From: Chitinophagaceae bacterium
GTDB lineage: Bacteria > Bacteroidota > Bacteroidia > Chitinophagales > Chitinophagaceae
Length of the DNA: 64,000 bases
Direction: 5' to 3'
Assembly: GCA_947452965.1 (NCBI GenBank)
Contig: CANGEW010000006.1
Span: 43,930 to 107,929, forward strand
The position numbers and the translations under genes were made by a program. Shown piece by piece: positions 56,287-64,000 of this stretch; position 1 is the stretch's first letter, and each line of letters opens with the position of its first letter. Below the pieces are notes generated by a model. That model was not told the origin of the DNA. It saw nothing but the letters and a program-made list of their open reading frames with translations, and searched no databases.

Positions 56287-57177
56287 TTAAAATTGATTAA
56301 ACCATATTCCAGTCATTCTACAAATATTTTCACTAAAAGAAACATTTTCTAAAACATCAAATCTGGGAATTTCATAGATATTTGGTAAAGAATCTGCTAG
56401 AATATATTTAGGACTAGTTGTAAAAGCCAATTTATAATTAGACTTTTTTAAATATTCTTTTTCTCTGTTTGTGTATTCTCCATTCGGATATGCAAAATAA
56501 AAGATTGGATGATTGAATAAATTTTCAATTTCTTTTTTAGAAAACAAAATTTCTCGTTCTGATTCAGTATCATTACACTTAGTTAAAATTGGATGCGAGA
56601 CTGTATGACTACCAATTGTTACATTTTTATTCTTAATAATTTCAGAAATCTCGTTTAAATTCATAGATTCTCTGTAATGAATACTATATTTTTTCGCCTC
56701 TTCAATAATTTCTAGTCTTTTATCATTATCGAAAATTTTCAAAGTATTAAGAGATAAATTATGATCGAGATATTTTTTAGAAGAATTAAAATATGACCAC
56801 CAATACCTTTGGTGACTTTTAATCAAATCACTCACTATAAAAATAGTTATTGGAATATTGTATTTAGTCGCTATTGCAACTACATTATCCTTATTTTCTC
56901 TCCACCCATCATCAATTGTAAAAATTACTGCTGATGATGGCCAATCTTTTTTAAATGAAATTATATTATATAAATCTTCTGTTGAAATAAATGTAAACTT
57001 GTGTTTTAAAAACCAAAGAACACATTTTTCGAACTGTTTTTTAGATGGATTGTGAAAATATACAGATGTTATGATTTTATATTGATTAGCATTGATTTTA
57101 TATTTTTTTATTTTACCAGTATAAAGTAAATAATTAGCATAAAAAAAAGCAGCAATATTTCTTACAGTAAATTGCAT
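56287..57177 (-). CDS. Polysaccharide deacetylase (NodB-like)
   Basis: A 296-residue CE4-type enzyme. The metal and catalytic motifs are present: 'FTIDDGW' with Asp89-Asp90 and 'GSHTVSHP' with His191 and His195, followed by 'FAYPNGEY'. The N-terminus is weakly hydrophobic and no clear signal peptide is seen, so it may act in the cytoplasm or at the membrane. It probably removes N-acetyl (or O-acetyl) groups from the polysaccharide or a precursor. It is 6 bp from the UpxY gene and 8 bp from the polymerase-like gene. Confidence 0.9.
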   Translation of the reverse strand: MQFTVRNIAAFFYANYLLYTGKIKKYKINANQYKIITSVYFHNPSKKQFEKCVLWFLKHKFTFISTEDLYNIISFKKDWPSSAVIFTIDDGWRENKDNVVAIATKYNIPITIFIVSDLIKSHQRYWWSYFNSSKKYLDHNLSLNTLKIFDNDKRLEIIEEAKKYSIHYRESMNLNEISEIIKNKNVTIGSHTVSHPILTKCNDTESEREILFSKKEIENLFNHPIFYFAYPNGEYTNREKEYLKKSNYKLAFTTSPKYILADSLPNIYEIPRFDVLENVSFSENICRMTGIWFNQF

Positions 57178-57183
57178 TATTCT

Positions 57184-57720
57184 CTAAAAAAAATTAAAAA
57201 ATGATTTCTTTTTAATAGAATTTAAAATTGTTTCTCCAATATTTCTATCAGAAATATCAGCAATTAAAATATATCCCAAAGAAGGAACCGTAATAATAGT
57301 TTTGTTGATATTCGATTGTGATAAATTATCATATCCGTAATAATCAGAAACTTTATTAAATAACCTTGAAATGCTATTCAATCTTACATTTGTTTTTTCT
57401 AATCTTATATTAAAATTCTCATTTACAAATCTTTTTAAATAATCTAATTCAATATCATCTATTTGAATAGGTCTTCCCAGAAAAAAAACCATATTAATGA
57501 TATCATTACATTTTTTTAAAATTGATATTTCAGTATCTGATAATTTTACAAAAACATAGGAATCAAATAAAGGCACTTTTAAAATTTTAATATTTTCTTC
57601 CATATCTTCTGTAAAAAGCCTGTTTTGTGGGAAATAAAATTCATACCCATTTTTTTGAAAAAAATTACAAACTTTTTGTTCTGAATTTTTTTTTGTAAAA
57701 ATTACATACCATTTTTTCAT
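57184..57720 (-). CDS. UpxY-type transcription antiterminator (NusG-like)
   Basis: A 178-residue protein of the UpxY/NusG/RfaH group. 'WYVIFTKKNSEQKVCNFFQKNG' marks the NGN domain and 'DSYVFVKL' its second strand. The C-terminal 'ITVPSLGYILIADI' is the motif of Bacteroidota UpxY proteins. UpxY factors let RNA polymerase read through early terminators of the capsule operon that encodes them. Here the gene is third (after Wza- and Wzc-like genes), not first, so it would be made only after part of the operon has been read. Confidence 0.88.
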   Translation of the reverse strand: MKKWYVIFTKKNSEQKVCNFFQKNGYEFYFPQNRLFTEDMEENIKILKVPLFDSYVFVKLSDTEISILKKCNDIINMVFFLGRPIQIDDIELDYLKRFVNENFNIRLEKTNVRLNSISRLFNKVSDYYGYDNLSQSNINKTIITVPSLGYILIADISDRNIGETILNSIKKKSFFNFF

Positions 57721-57722
57721 AA

Positions 57723-60029
57723 TTATATAGATATTGATTTTTTCACATTAACTTGTTTAGAAATGGTATTAAAATAGTTATAATAAGAACTATTTATTTT
57801 TTTTGTATTCTGAATACCATTAAATAAAATCACTGCATTTTTTATATGAATCCTATGAAAATATGTGTGTAAATTTTCTAACATTTTTTTCGGTGTATAT
57901 TTATTCCTTATAACAACTATAGAAATATCACACAATTGAGATAGTATATTTGAATCATTAATAATGAGTCTCGGTGCAGAATCAATAATTATATAATCAA
58001 ACATTGTTTCTAGTTGTTTTAAAAACATCTTATTATTATTTTTAGATAACATTTCAGTCGCATCTTGATTTCTGATACCTGCTCCGATAAAATTCAAGTT
58101 TTCTTGCCAATCAACTTTTCTAATAATATCCTGAAGATTTACTTCATTATTTACATACTCATGTATTCCATATGTATTCTCACGTTTTGTGAAAATTTGA
58201 TCTAAGCCGGATTTATACAAATCAAAATCAATTAGCAATACATTTTTTCCTGTCATTGCATAACTTACAGCTAAATTTAACGCTACAAAACTTTTACCTT
58301 CACCAGATATATTAGAAGTGATTAGAATTTTCTTGTTTTTTTGGTTTTTTAATAAAATATCAATTGATGTTCTTACTTTTCTAAATTCTTCTGCTAAAAA
58401 ACTACGCTTACTAAATGAAATTATCTTACTTTCTTTTTCATTAAATTGATGAATCTCACCAATAATGGGTAAATCAGTTTTTCTTTCAATATCCTCCACA
58501 CTAGTAATTTTATTTTGAAAAAAATCTTTTGTCGACAAAAACACTACACAAAAAAATATTGAACCTAAAAACGATAGGGTATAGGCTATAGACTTAACAG
58601 GATAAACTGGATATTTTGATGATAAAGCGTCATTGATGATGATATTTTCTGATAAATTAGAAGCATACGACAATTCACTTTCTTCTCTTTTTTGCAATAA
58701 AAAATTATAGATACTTTTTTTTATATTCTCATCTCTTGACAAATCAATTAATTTTCTTTCCTTCTTAGGCAATGTATTTATAATATTTGCATACTTATTA
58801 TTTGTTTCATTCAGATTTTTTTTAACTGCTAATAAATTATTTTTTTGACTCAATAAATTATTTATTACGCTAGGTTTAATACGGTTAATTTGATCTTTTA
58901 TTGATATTAATATTGGATTATTCGGCGCAATTGTTTTTTTCAAACTTTCAAATTCTAATTCTTTATTATTCAACTCTGTAAGTAATTTGGAAAGATTAAC
59001 ATCAGTAATACCTATCGTTGATGGCATCATAGCATCTGAATGCATGTTATCATTGTTTACAGCATGATTTACCTCATCGAGTATGGTTAATTGCATATTT
59101 ATTTTACTTAATTCCTGATTGTTTGCACTAACATTTTGAAGAAATAGTTGATTTTGAATATCCACATCAGATGCATTACTATTCTCTTTATAGATTTCAA
59201 CAGTATGCTCTATTGAATCTAAATCAGATGAAACCGTATTTAATCTGTTTGTAATAAAATCCAAAGTATTACTTGCTAATTTCTTTTTTTCTTGATTCGA
59301 TAAATAATCATAATAATAAAGCAAACTATTTAATACATTTTCAGCCCTTATAGGTGATTCATCCTTATATGAAAATTCAATAATGCTTGATAATTTGTTT
59401 GATGTAGATAAATCAATTGAATTCATTAATTCTATTGATTTATCCTTGGGATTGTATATTTTAACAAAAAAATCATTTGTATGATATATATGATCCCAAT
59501 TATCATTTACCAGAAATCGAATTTTTCCATATTTTGTTTGAAGCCATGAATTAATTTTAAACGTATACATTTTGTCCATAGTAACAACACTATCTAGTCT
59601 ATTGTAATGAAATGGAATTTTTCTGGTTTCAGTTACACTCTGTGGTGAAAATACCTCTAGAACAACCGGACAATAAGAATAAGCTGTTGAATCTCTGAAT
59701 ATCCCTTTTACATATATGGGAGCATACAAACGCAAATGATTTACGATAGAATCCATTATTTTTTTGGACTTTATCACTTTCATTTCATTTTCTATGATTT
59801 TTTTAGTACTTATCATGTTTAGTGACTCCATGATTTTAGAATCATCTGAACCCTTTTTTTCATCTTTAATTACTATACTGGCAGTAGCTTCGTATTTTGG
59901 TGTAATTATTTGTAATAAAAAAAACGTTACCATTAGAAAAAAAACAATTGAAATCGAAAAAAAAGGCCAATGAGAAATATATTTTTGGATAACCTTTTTT
60001 ATAATTAAATCATCTTTTTCTGTTTCCAT
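57723..60029 (-). CDS. Wzc-like polysaccharide co-polymerase and tyrosine kinase
   Basis: A 768-residue inner-membrane protein. The N-terminal Wzz-type part has a transmembrane helix near 25-45, a long periplasmic region with coiled coils to about 470, and a second helix near 480-500. The BY-kinase domain then follows, with Walker A 'SGEGKS' (Lys579), Walker A' 'LLIDFDLYKS' and Walker B-type 'IIIDSAPR'. The C-terminus has a short Tyr cluster ('SYYNYF') that may be autophosphorylated. It controls chain length and export. No Wzb phosphatase gene is seen. Confidence 0.94.
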   Translation of the reverse strand: METEKDDLIIKKVIQKYISHWPFFSISIVFFLMVTFFLLQIITPKYEATASIVIKDEKKGSDDSKIMESLNMISTKKIIENEMKVIKSKKIMDSIVNHLRLYAPIYVKGIFRDSTAYSYCPVVLEVFSPQSVTETRKIPFHYNRLDSVVTMDKMYTFKINSWLQTKYGKIRFLVNDNWDHIYHTNDFFVKIYNPKDKSIELMNSIDLSTSNKLSSIIEFSYKDESPIRAENVLNSLLYYYDYLSNQEKKKLASNTLDFITNRLNTVSSDLDSIEHTVEIYKENSNASDVDIQNQLFLQNVSANNQELSKINMQLTILDEVNHAVNNDNMHSDAMMPSTIGITDVNLSKLLTELNNKELEFESLKKTIAPNNPILISIKDQINRIKPSVINNLLSQKNNLLAVKKNLNETNNKYANIINTLPKKERKLIDLSRDENIKKSIYNFLLQKREESELSYASNLSENIIINDALSSKYPVYPVKSIAYTLSFLGSIFFCVVFLSTKDFFQNKITSVEDIERKTDLPIIGEIHQFNEKESKIISFSKRSFLAEEFRKVRTSIDILLKNQKNKKILITSNISGEGKSFVALNLAVSYAMTGKNVLLIDFDLYKSGLDQIFTKRENTYGIHEYVNNEVNLQDIIRKVDWQENLNFIGAGIRNQDATEMLSKNNNKMFLKQLETMFDYIIIDSAPRLIINDSNILSQLCDISIVVIRNKYTPKKMLENLHTYFHRIHIKNAVILFNGIQNTKKINSSYYNYFNTISKQVNVKKSISI

Positions 60030-60047
60030 CTGAATTATTCTTTTACT

Positions 60048-60836
60048 TTATTTTATTAACTGTGAAATAATCACAGCAACTATAGACAAACCACTTAATA
60101 TTGTAGGAACTAATTGTTGATTTACATTTGCATTTCTAACTTTTTGTTTATTGGGTTCAACATAAACAATATCATTAGGCGCTAAATAATAATATGGCGA
60201 TTGCAAAAAACCTTTATCACCTAGATCTATTCTAATAATCTTTCTTTTATTATCAATCTCTCTGATTAATAATACATTATTTTTTTTTCCATAAACTGTT
60301 ATATCACCTGCAATACCTAATGATTTCAATATTGATATTTTCTCATTTGGAACATTTATAACCGTAGGTTTACCCACTTCGCCAATGATAGTAACCTCAA
60401 AATTCAAATGTCTTATTGTAATGACCGGATCAACTAATAAATTTTTTGAAATTATCAATTGTAAAATATTGTTCTTTAAATTGCTTTTTGTTATCCCTGC
60501 TGCTTTTATATTTCCTAAAATGGGTAATTGAATATTTCCTTCATTATCTACTAAATATCCTCCAGCTTCAGTATTACCTGCATTGGTAGATGTAATAGTT
60601 GATGCGTGATTAGGTGTATTAAAAATTAAAGATGCATTTTCATTTAAACTACTTATTTGAATACTTAAGATGTCATTTTTTTGAATGATTGGTTCATTAT
60701 CTAATGTTGGTAAAGTTATTATCGTATCAACTGAATTCTTAAAATATGCTACTTGTTTCGATTCGATACATCCTTCTACAAGGATTAAAAGACTTAGCAA
60801 TAAAACAATCAAATTTGACAATTTCAAGATTTTCAT
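60048..60836 (-). CDS. Wza-like polysaccharide export lipoprotein
   Basis: A 262-residue outer-membrane export protein. The signal peptide has a lipobox ending at Cys23 (VEGC). A Poly_export domain with 'IIQKNDILSIQISSLNE' and 'GNIQLPILGNIKAAGITKSNLKNNI' is followed by an SLBB-type segment ('VTIIGEVGKPTVINVPNEKISILKSLGIAGD'). The C-terminus is a hydrophobic helix, as in other Bacteroidota homologues. It forms the channel that works with Wzc. It is the first gene of the operon, with a 248-bp upstream region. Confidence 0.93.
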   Translation of the reverse strand: MKILKLSNLIVLLLSLLILVEGCIESKQVAYFKNSVDTIITLPTLDNEPIIQKNDILSIQISSLNENASLIFNTPNHASTITSTNAGNTEAGGYLVDNEGNIQLPILGNIKAAGITKSNLKNNILQLIISKNLLVDPVITIRHLNFEVTIIGEVGKPTVINVPNEKISILKSLGIAGDITVYGKKNNVLLIREIDNKRKIIRIDLGDKGFLQSPYYYLAPNDIVYVEPNKQKVRNANVNQQLVPTILSGLSIVAVIISQLIK

Positions 60837-61084
60837 TTTATTGAGTTCTTTATTAATATTTTTTTAAATAATTAAGAGAAAATAATTCGACAATAAATTC
60901 TATTTATTGATTTTTTTAATAATAACTATTCAATTTTTCAACACTAAAATTTACAATATGATATTCCCTTACATTTGTTAAGAATTCAAACTTCGTTTTT
61001 TGAATTGTATTGACAATTGATTAGTATCATCGTTAAAATTGATTCATGTACTTCGCTCTAATAACAACTTAAAATAATATAATC
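60837..61084. other. 248-bp divergent promoter region of the polysaccharide operon and thiolase
   Basis: It lies between the first operon gene and the thiolase gene. AT-rich, with no exact TAnnTTTG box on either strand that I could support. A UpxY-dependent leader terminator would be expected near here, but no clear hairpin was found. Confidence 0.5.
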
Positions 61085-62266
61085 ATGAAAAAAGAAGTTT
61101 ATATAGTTGCTGCCGTAAGAACGCCCATTGGAAGTTTTGGTGGAAGTTTAAAACAATTTACAGCCACAGAATTAGGAGGGTTTGCAATCAAAGGAGCTAT
61201 CGATAAAATTGGATTAGATCCTGCATTAGTAAATGAAGTCATTATGGGATCTGTTATCCAGGCTAATTTAGGTCAAGCACCCGCAAGGCAAGCCGCTAAA
61301 TTTGCAGGATTACCTAACCATGTAATCTGTACTACAATTAATAAAGTTTGTGCTAGTGGAATGAAATCTATTGCTCAAGGCACTCAAAGTATAATGCTTG
61401 GTGACGCAGATATTATAATTGCCGGTGGTATAGAAAGTATGAGCAATGTCCCATTTTATGTAGATAGTCTCCGTTGGGGAAATAAATATGGAAATACCTC
61501 ATTAATTGATGGATTAGCTAAAGATGGTCTTACTGATGTATATGATGGAAAAGCAATGGGTAATGCTGCAGAAATGTGTGCAAATCATTGTAATATCACA
61601 AGGCAGGATCAAGACTCATTCGCAATAGAAAGTTACAAAAGAAGTCAAAATGCAGTTACGTCTGGAAAGTTCACAAACGAAATTGTTCCTGTATTGATTC
61701 CACAAAAAAAAGGAGATTCAATTGTCTTTGATAAAGATGAAGAACCTTTCAATGTTAAATTTGATAAAATCCCTGACTTAAAAGGTGCGTTTATTAAAGA
61801 CGGAACAGTTACCGCGGCAAATGCATCTACCATGAATGATGGCGCTTGTGCATTAATACTAATGAGTAAAGAAAAAATGTTAGAATTGAATATACATCCA
61901 TTAGCAAAAATTCTTTCTTATGCAGATGCAGAGCAAGAGCCTGAATGGTTTACTACTACACCTTCATTAGCCGTTCCTAAAGCCGTTGCTAAAGCTAATT
62001 TAACAATGGACAAAATTGACTATTGGGAACTTAATGAAGCTTTTGCTGTAGTTGGAATAGAAAATACAAAAAGAATGAAACTGGATCCTAACAAAGTAAA
62101 TATTAATGGGGGAGCCGTTTCTTTAGGACATCCTCTTGGATGTAGTGGTGGCCGAATCATAGTTACTTTGATAAATGTATTAAAACAAAATAACGCAACT
62201 TATGGAGCTGCTGGCATTTGCAATGGAGGGGGTGGCGCTAGTGCACTCGTAATTGAAAATTGCTAA
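61085..62266 (+). CDS. Acetyl-CoA acetyltransferase (thiolase)
   Basis: A 393-residue thiolase that condenses or splits acyl-CoA. The nucleophilic Cys89 is in 'NKVCASGMKS', the catalytic His349 in 'GGAVSLGHPLGCSG', and the acid-base Cys379 in 'ICNGGGGAS': the full classic set. Length and motif order fit the biosynthetic (PhaA/AtoB-like) group. It stands alone with a terminator at its end, so the pathway it serves (acetoacetyl-CoA, fatty or amino acid breakdown) is not shown by context. Confidence 0.95.
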   Translation: MKKEVYIVAAVRTPIGSFGGSLKQFTATELGGFAIKGAIDKIGLDPALVNEVIMGSVIQANLGQAPARQAAKFAGLPNHVICTTINKVCASGMKSIAQGTQSIMLGDADIIIAGGIESMSNVPFYVDSLRWGNKYGNTSLIDGLAKDGLTDVYDGKAMGNAAEMCANHCNITRQDQDSFAIESYKRSQNAVTSGKFTNEIVPVLIPQKKGDSIVFDKDEEPFNVKFDKIPDLKGAFIKDGTVTAANASTMNDGACALILMSKEKMLELNIHPLAKILSYADAEQEPEWFTTTPSLAVPKAVAKANLTMDKIDYWELNEAFAVVGIENTKRMKLDPNKVNINGGAVSLGHPLGCSGGRIIVTLINVLKQNNATYGAAGICNGGGGASALVIENC

Positions 62267-62287
62267 ATGTACATGAGATCATATACA

Positions 62288-62318
62288 AAAATAGGTTACC
62301 ACATTGGTAACCTATTTT
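62288..62318. terminator. Intrinsic terminator between thiolase and the adhesin
   Basis: AAAATAGGTTACC pairs exactly with GGTAACCTATTTT around a 5-base loop, 13 base pairs. A and T runs let it work in both directions for these convergent genes. Confidence 0.9.
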
Positions 62319-62337
62319 GTTTTAAGGATTGTTTGGT

Positions 62338-64000
62338 TTAGTTTTTCACAGCCTTAATTATTTTTTGTACGAAGCTTCTAGTAGATGTTTGTACTTCTAA
62401 TAAGTAAGCGCTTCTATACAATTGATCTAAATTATTAATTTGTATTGTGTTTTTCCCTTTAACCAATTGAGTCAATTGCTTATATACTAATTTACCATCG
62501 GTGGTTAAAATCCTAATTGTTGATAATTGATTTACATCACTATTCATTTCAATAGTGAAACTAGAAACAAATGGATTAGGATATACCTTAATTTCATCAT
62601 TTGATGCGATTCCATTTAATCTTAATGCTACAACATTTGAATATTTGAAAGTACCATCATTATCAATCATTTTTAATCTGTAATATATAATTGAAGAAGT
62701 TGTTTCAATATCATCTGTATATTGATAATTAACTTCAGATCCGCTATTTCCTAATGCCATTTTAATTCCTCTCTTAACAAAATTTATACCATCCTCACTT
62801 CTCTCAATTTCATAATGATGTGCATTGATTTCTAGCGTCACTTTCCATTCCAATAATGAAGTGTGAGGATTTAAAAGTTTTGCATTGAAAGTAGTTAATG
62901 TTATAGGTTGTGCTGATCCAGGTATCAGTAGAATTACAAGAGTACTTGAACAAACATTTGATGCATCACAAATTTGATAGTGGAATGTATCACTACCTTG
63001 AAAATTAACATCAGGTGTATAGATGAATGTTCCATCTGCATTAAATACTAGCTGACCATGTGAAGGATTATCAATTAATGACCAAGTATTTCCTCCAGCG
63101 GTTCCTAAAGTGTCATTCGAATATACATTAGCACTAAATACCTGATTTGCTGAGTCTAATGCAAATCTGTCTCTAACGGCAACAGGAGGGTGATTAATCA
63201 CATTAACTAACACACTTGTGTTATTGGTACATCCTGTTAACGGATTAGTTAATGTAATATTTATTGTAGTACTTCCTACCTGTAGAGCGGTAATAATTCC
63301 AACCTGACTTACTGAAATAATTGAAGTGTCGCCTATTGTCCATGTAAGACCAGTTGAAACTGGTAAATTTGCAGTAGTTCCTACGAATACTGTAATTGAA
63401 GCTGGTATTGAACTTACATCTGGCAAATCATTTACAATTAAATGTAAAGTATCCACCGATGCACAGCCATTACCATTAGTATAGCTGTAAGTATAGTCTC
63501 CTGAAGATGTATACATTTGCCCATTAATTGACCAAATATAACTTCCACAAGCTGTTTCATTTTGAACATTATGTGTACCATAGCTAATAGTCAAATGTAA
63601 GGTATCCACTGAAGGACAACCATCTGCATTTGAGTAACTGTATGTGTAATCGCCAGATGCAGTGTAAGTCTGACCATCAGTTGCCCATACAAAACTCTCA
63701 CAGGCTGTTTGTGTCTCACTGTTATGTGTTCCGTAGTTAATTGTCAAATGTAAAGTATCCACTGAAGGACAACCATCTGCATTTGAGTAACTGTAGGTGT
63801 AATCGCCTGATGCAGTGTAAGTCTGACCATCAGTTGCCCATACAAAACTCTCACAGGCTGTTTGTGTCTCACTGTTATGAGTTCCGTAGTTAATTGTCAA
63901 ATGTAAAGTATCGACTGATGGACAACCATCTGCATTTGAGTAACTGTATGTGTAGTCGCCTGATGCAGTGTAAGTCTGACCATCAGTTGCCCATACAAAA
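62338..64000 (-). CDS. Repeat-rich T9SS-secreted adhesin-like protein (partial, C-terminal part)
   Basis: The C-terminal ~554 residues of a large surface protein; the frame continues past the window end. From N to C are seen: tandem 51-residue repeats with the pattern 'TACESFVWATDGQTYTASGD...CPSVDTLHLTI' (three and a part in the window, the last divergent), an Ig-like/BIG2 domain ('TTANLPVSTGLTWTIGDTSI'), a cadherin/Ig-like domain ('GTFIYTPDVNFQGSDTFHYQI') and a fibronectin-like beta domain. The T9SS sorting domain closes it ('VYPNPFVSSFTIEM', 'DGKLVYK', 'YLLEVQTSTRSFVQKI'). It is probably attached to or released from the cell surface. Confidence 0.9.
   Translation of the reverse strand, partial: FVWATDGQTYTASGDYTYSYSNADGCPSVDTLHLTINYGTHNSETQTACESFVWATDGQTYTASGDYTYSYSNADGCPSVDTLHLTINYGTHNSETQTACESFVWATDGQTYTASGDYTYSYSNADGCPSVDTLHLTISYGTHNVQNETACGSYIWSINGQMYTSSGDYTYSYTNGNGCASVDTLHLIVNDLPDVSSIPASITVFVGTTANLPVSTGLTWTIGDTSIISVSQVGIITALQVGSTTINITLTNPLTGCTNNTSVLVNVINHPPVAVRDRFALDSANQVFSANVYSNDTLGTAGGNTWSLIDNPSHGQLVFNADGTFIYTPDVNFQGSDTFHYQICDASNVCSSTLVILLIPGSAQPITLTTFNAKLLNPHTSLLEWKVTLEINAHHYEIERSEDGINFVKRGIKMALGNSGSEVNYQYTDDIETTSSIIYYRLKMIDNDGTFKYSNVVALRLNGIASNDEIKVYPNPFVSSFTIEMNSDVNQLSTIRILTTDGKLVYKQLTQLVKGKNTIQINNLDQLYRSAYLLEVQTSTRSFVQKIIKAVKN
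63430..64000 (-). repeat. Tandem 153-bp coding repeats of the adhesin
   Basis: Units start at about 63430, 63583, 63736 and 63889 (each 153 bp, 51 codons). The outer ones (63583 onward) are nearly identical in DNA, the innermost (63430-63582) is diverged. Two Cys per unit suggest one disulfide. More copies are expected beyond the window. Confidence 0.9.

Noticed and set aside
61022..61029. -7 box for the thiolase gene
   Set aside because: TAGTATCA is spaced 19 bp from a TTTG but agrees with TAnnTTTG poorly; not listed as a promoter.
62338..64000. Repeat array as a possible CRISPR
   Set aside because: Units are 153 bp, in frame and adjacent, coding for a Cys-containing protein repeat; no spacers.
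1..64000. tRNA, rRNA, insertion sequence, prophage or integrative element
   Set aside because: I looked in the larger gaps for T-loop-like GTTCRA sequence, transposase or integrase genes, and terminal repeats, and found none.

Overview
This window is ordinary chromosomal DNA from a member of the Bacteroidota, most likely the Chitinophagales/Chitinophagaceae, although the exact genus cannot be read from it. Pointers are: strongly AT-rich sequence; start codons without Shine-Dalgarno sequences; TAnnTTTG-type promoter boxes; type IX secretion (T9SS) C-terminal sorting domains on two surface proteins; DUF4249, DUF2851, DUF1599 and GLPGLI-like proteins; a UpxY-type antiterminator; and histidine degradation through glutamate formimidoyltransferase. 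No rRNA, tRNA, CRISPR array, insertion sequence or prophage was seen.

Layout. 1-9.6 kb: mixed housekeeping genes (DUF4249 lipoprotein, trxB, folB, RMDN-like TPR protein, M1 peptidase, DUF2851, OsmC, lipA, GLPGLI-like). 9.9-13.4 kb: smc. 14.5-26.6 kb: histidine utilisation in two blocks, hutH-hutU and hutI-ftcD. Between the blocks lie an orphan ABC ATPase, an L,D-transpeptidase, an RRM protein, a cyclophilin and a stand-alone MurC-like ligase. 26.7-38.9 kb: secreted nuclease, YkgJ-type Cys-cluster protein, topoisomerase IV (parE - DUF1835 - parC), ndk, DHH phosphoesterase, FKBP lipoprotein, folP, DUF1599 protein and a MauE-thioredoxin fusion. 39.1-41.4 kb: a T9SS-exported beta-helix protein. 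41.4-60.8 kb: one minus-strand operon of 15 genes for a surface polysaccharide. 61.1-62.3 kb: thiolase. 62.3 kb to the end: the C-terminal part of a repeat-rich T9SS adhesin.

The polysaccharide operon reads, in transcription order: Wza-like exporter, Wzc-like co-polymerase/tyrosine kinase, UpxY antiterminator, polysaccharide deacetylase, Wzy/WaaL-like polymerase or ligase, Wzx flippase, GT4, GT4 fused to a FemAB/GNAT-like acyltransferase, CapK-like adenylating enzyme, GT4, alpha/alpha-toroid protein, DUF354 protein, Gfo/Idh/MocA dehydrogenase, AKR-like TIM-barrel protein, WecB epimerase and WcaJ-type initiating transferase. Together these could make a Wzx/Wzy-type polysaccharide containing a ManNAc-derived sugar and probably an acyl or aminoacyl decoration. 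The middle of the operon (about 46-57 kb) is visibly richer in A/T and Lys/Asn/Ile/Phe codons than its flanks, as expected of exchangeable serotype-type genes.

The most unexpected sequence is the 615-bp gap at 19612-20226. It holds two similarly built non-coding elements in tandem. Each has an ATG followed by ATCCAAT repeats, then a hairpin whose 3' arm directly abuts a strong intrinsic terminator. They look like a pair of paralogous small RNAs or leader-type RNAs that I do not recognise. Other points worth attention are the glycosyltransferase-acyltransferase fusion, the DUF1835 gene between the topoisomerase IV subunits, the MurC-like ligase beside hutI, and a probable N-terminal extension or homopolymer indel in the YkgJ gene.
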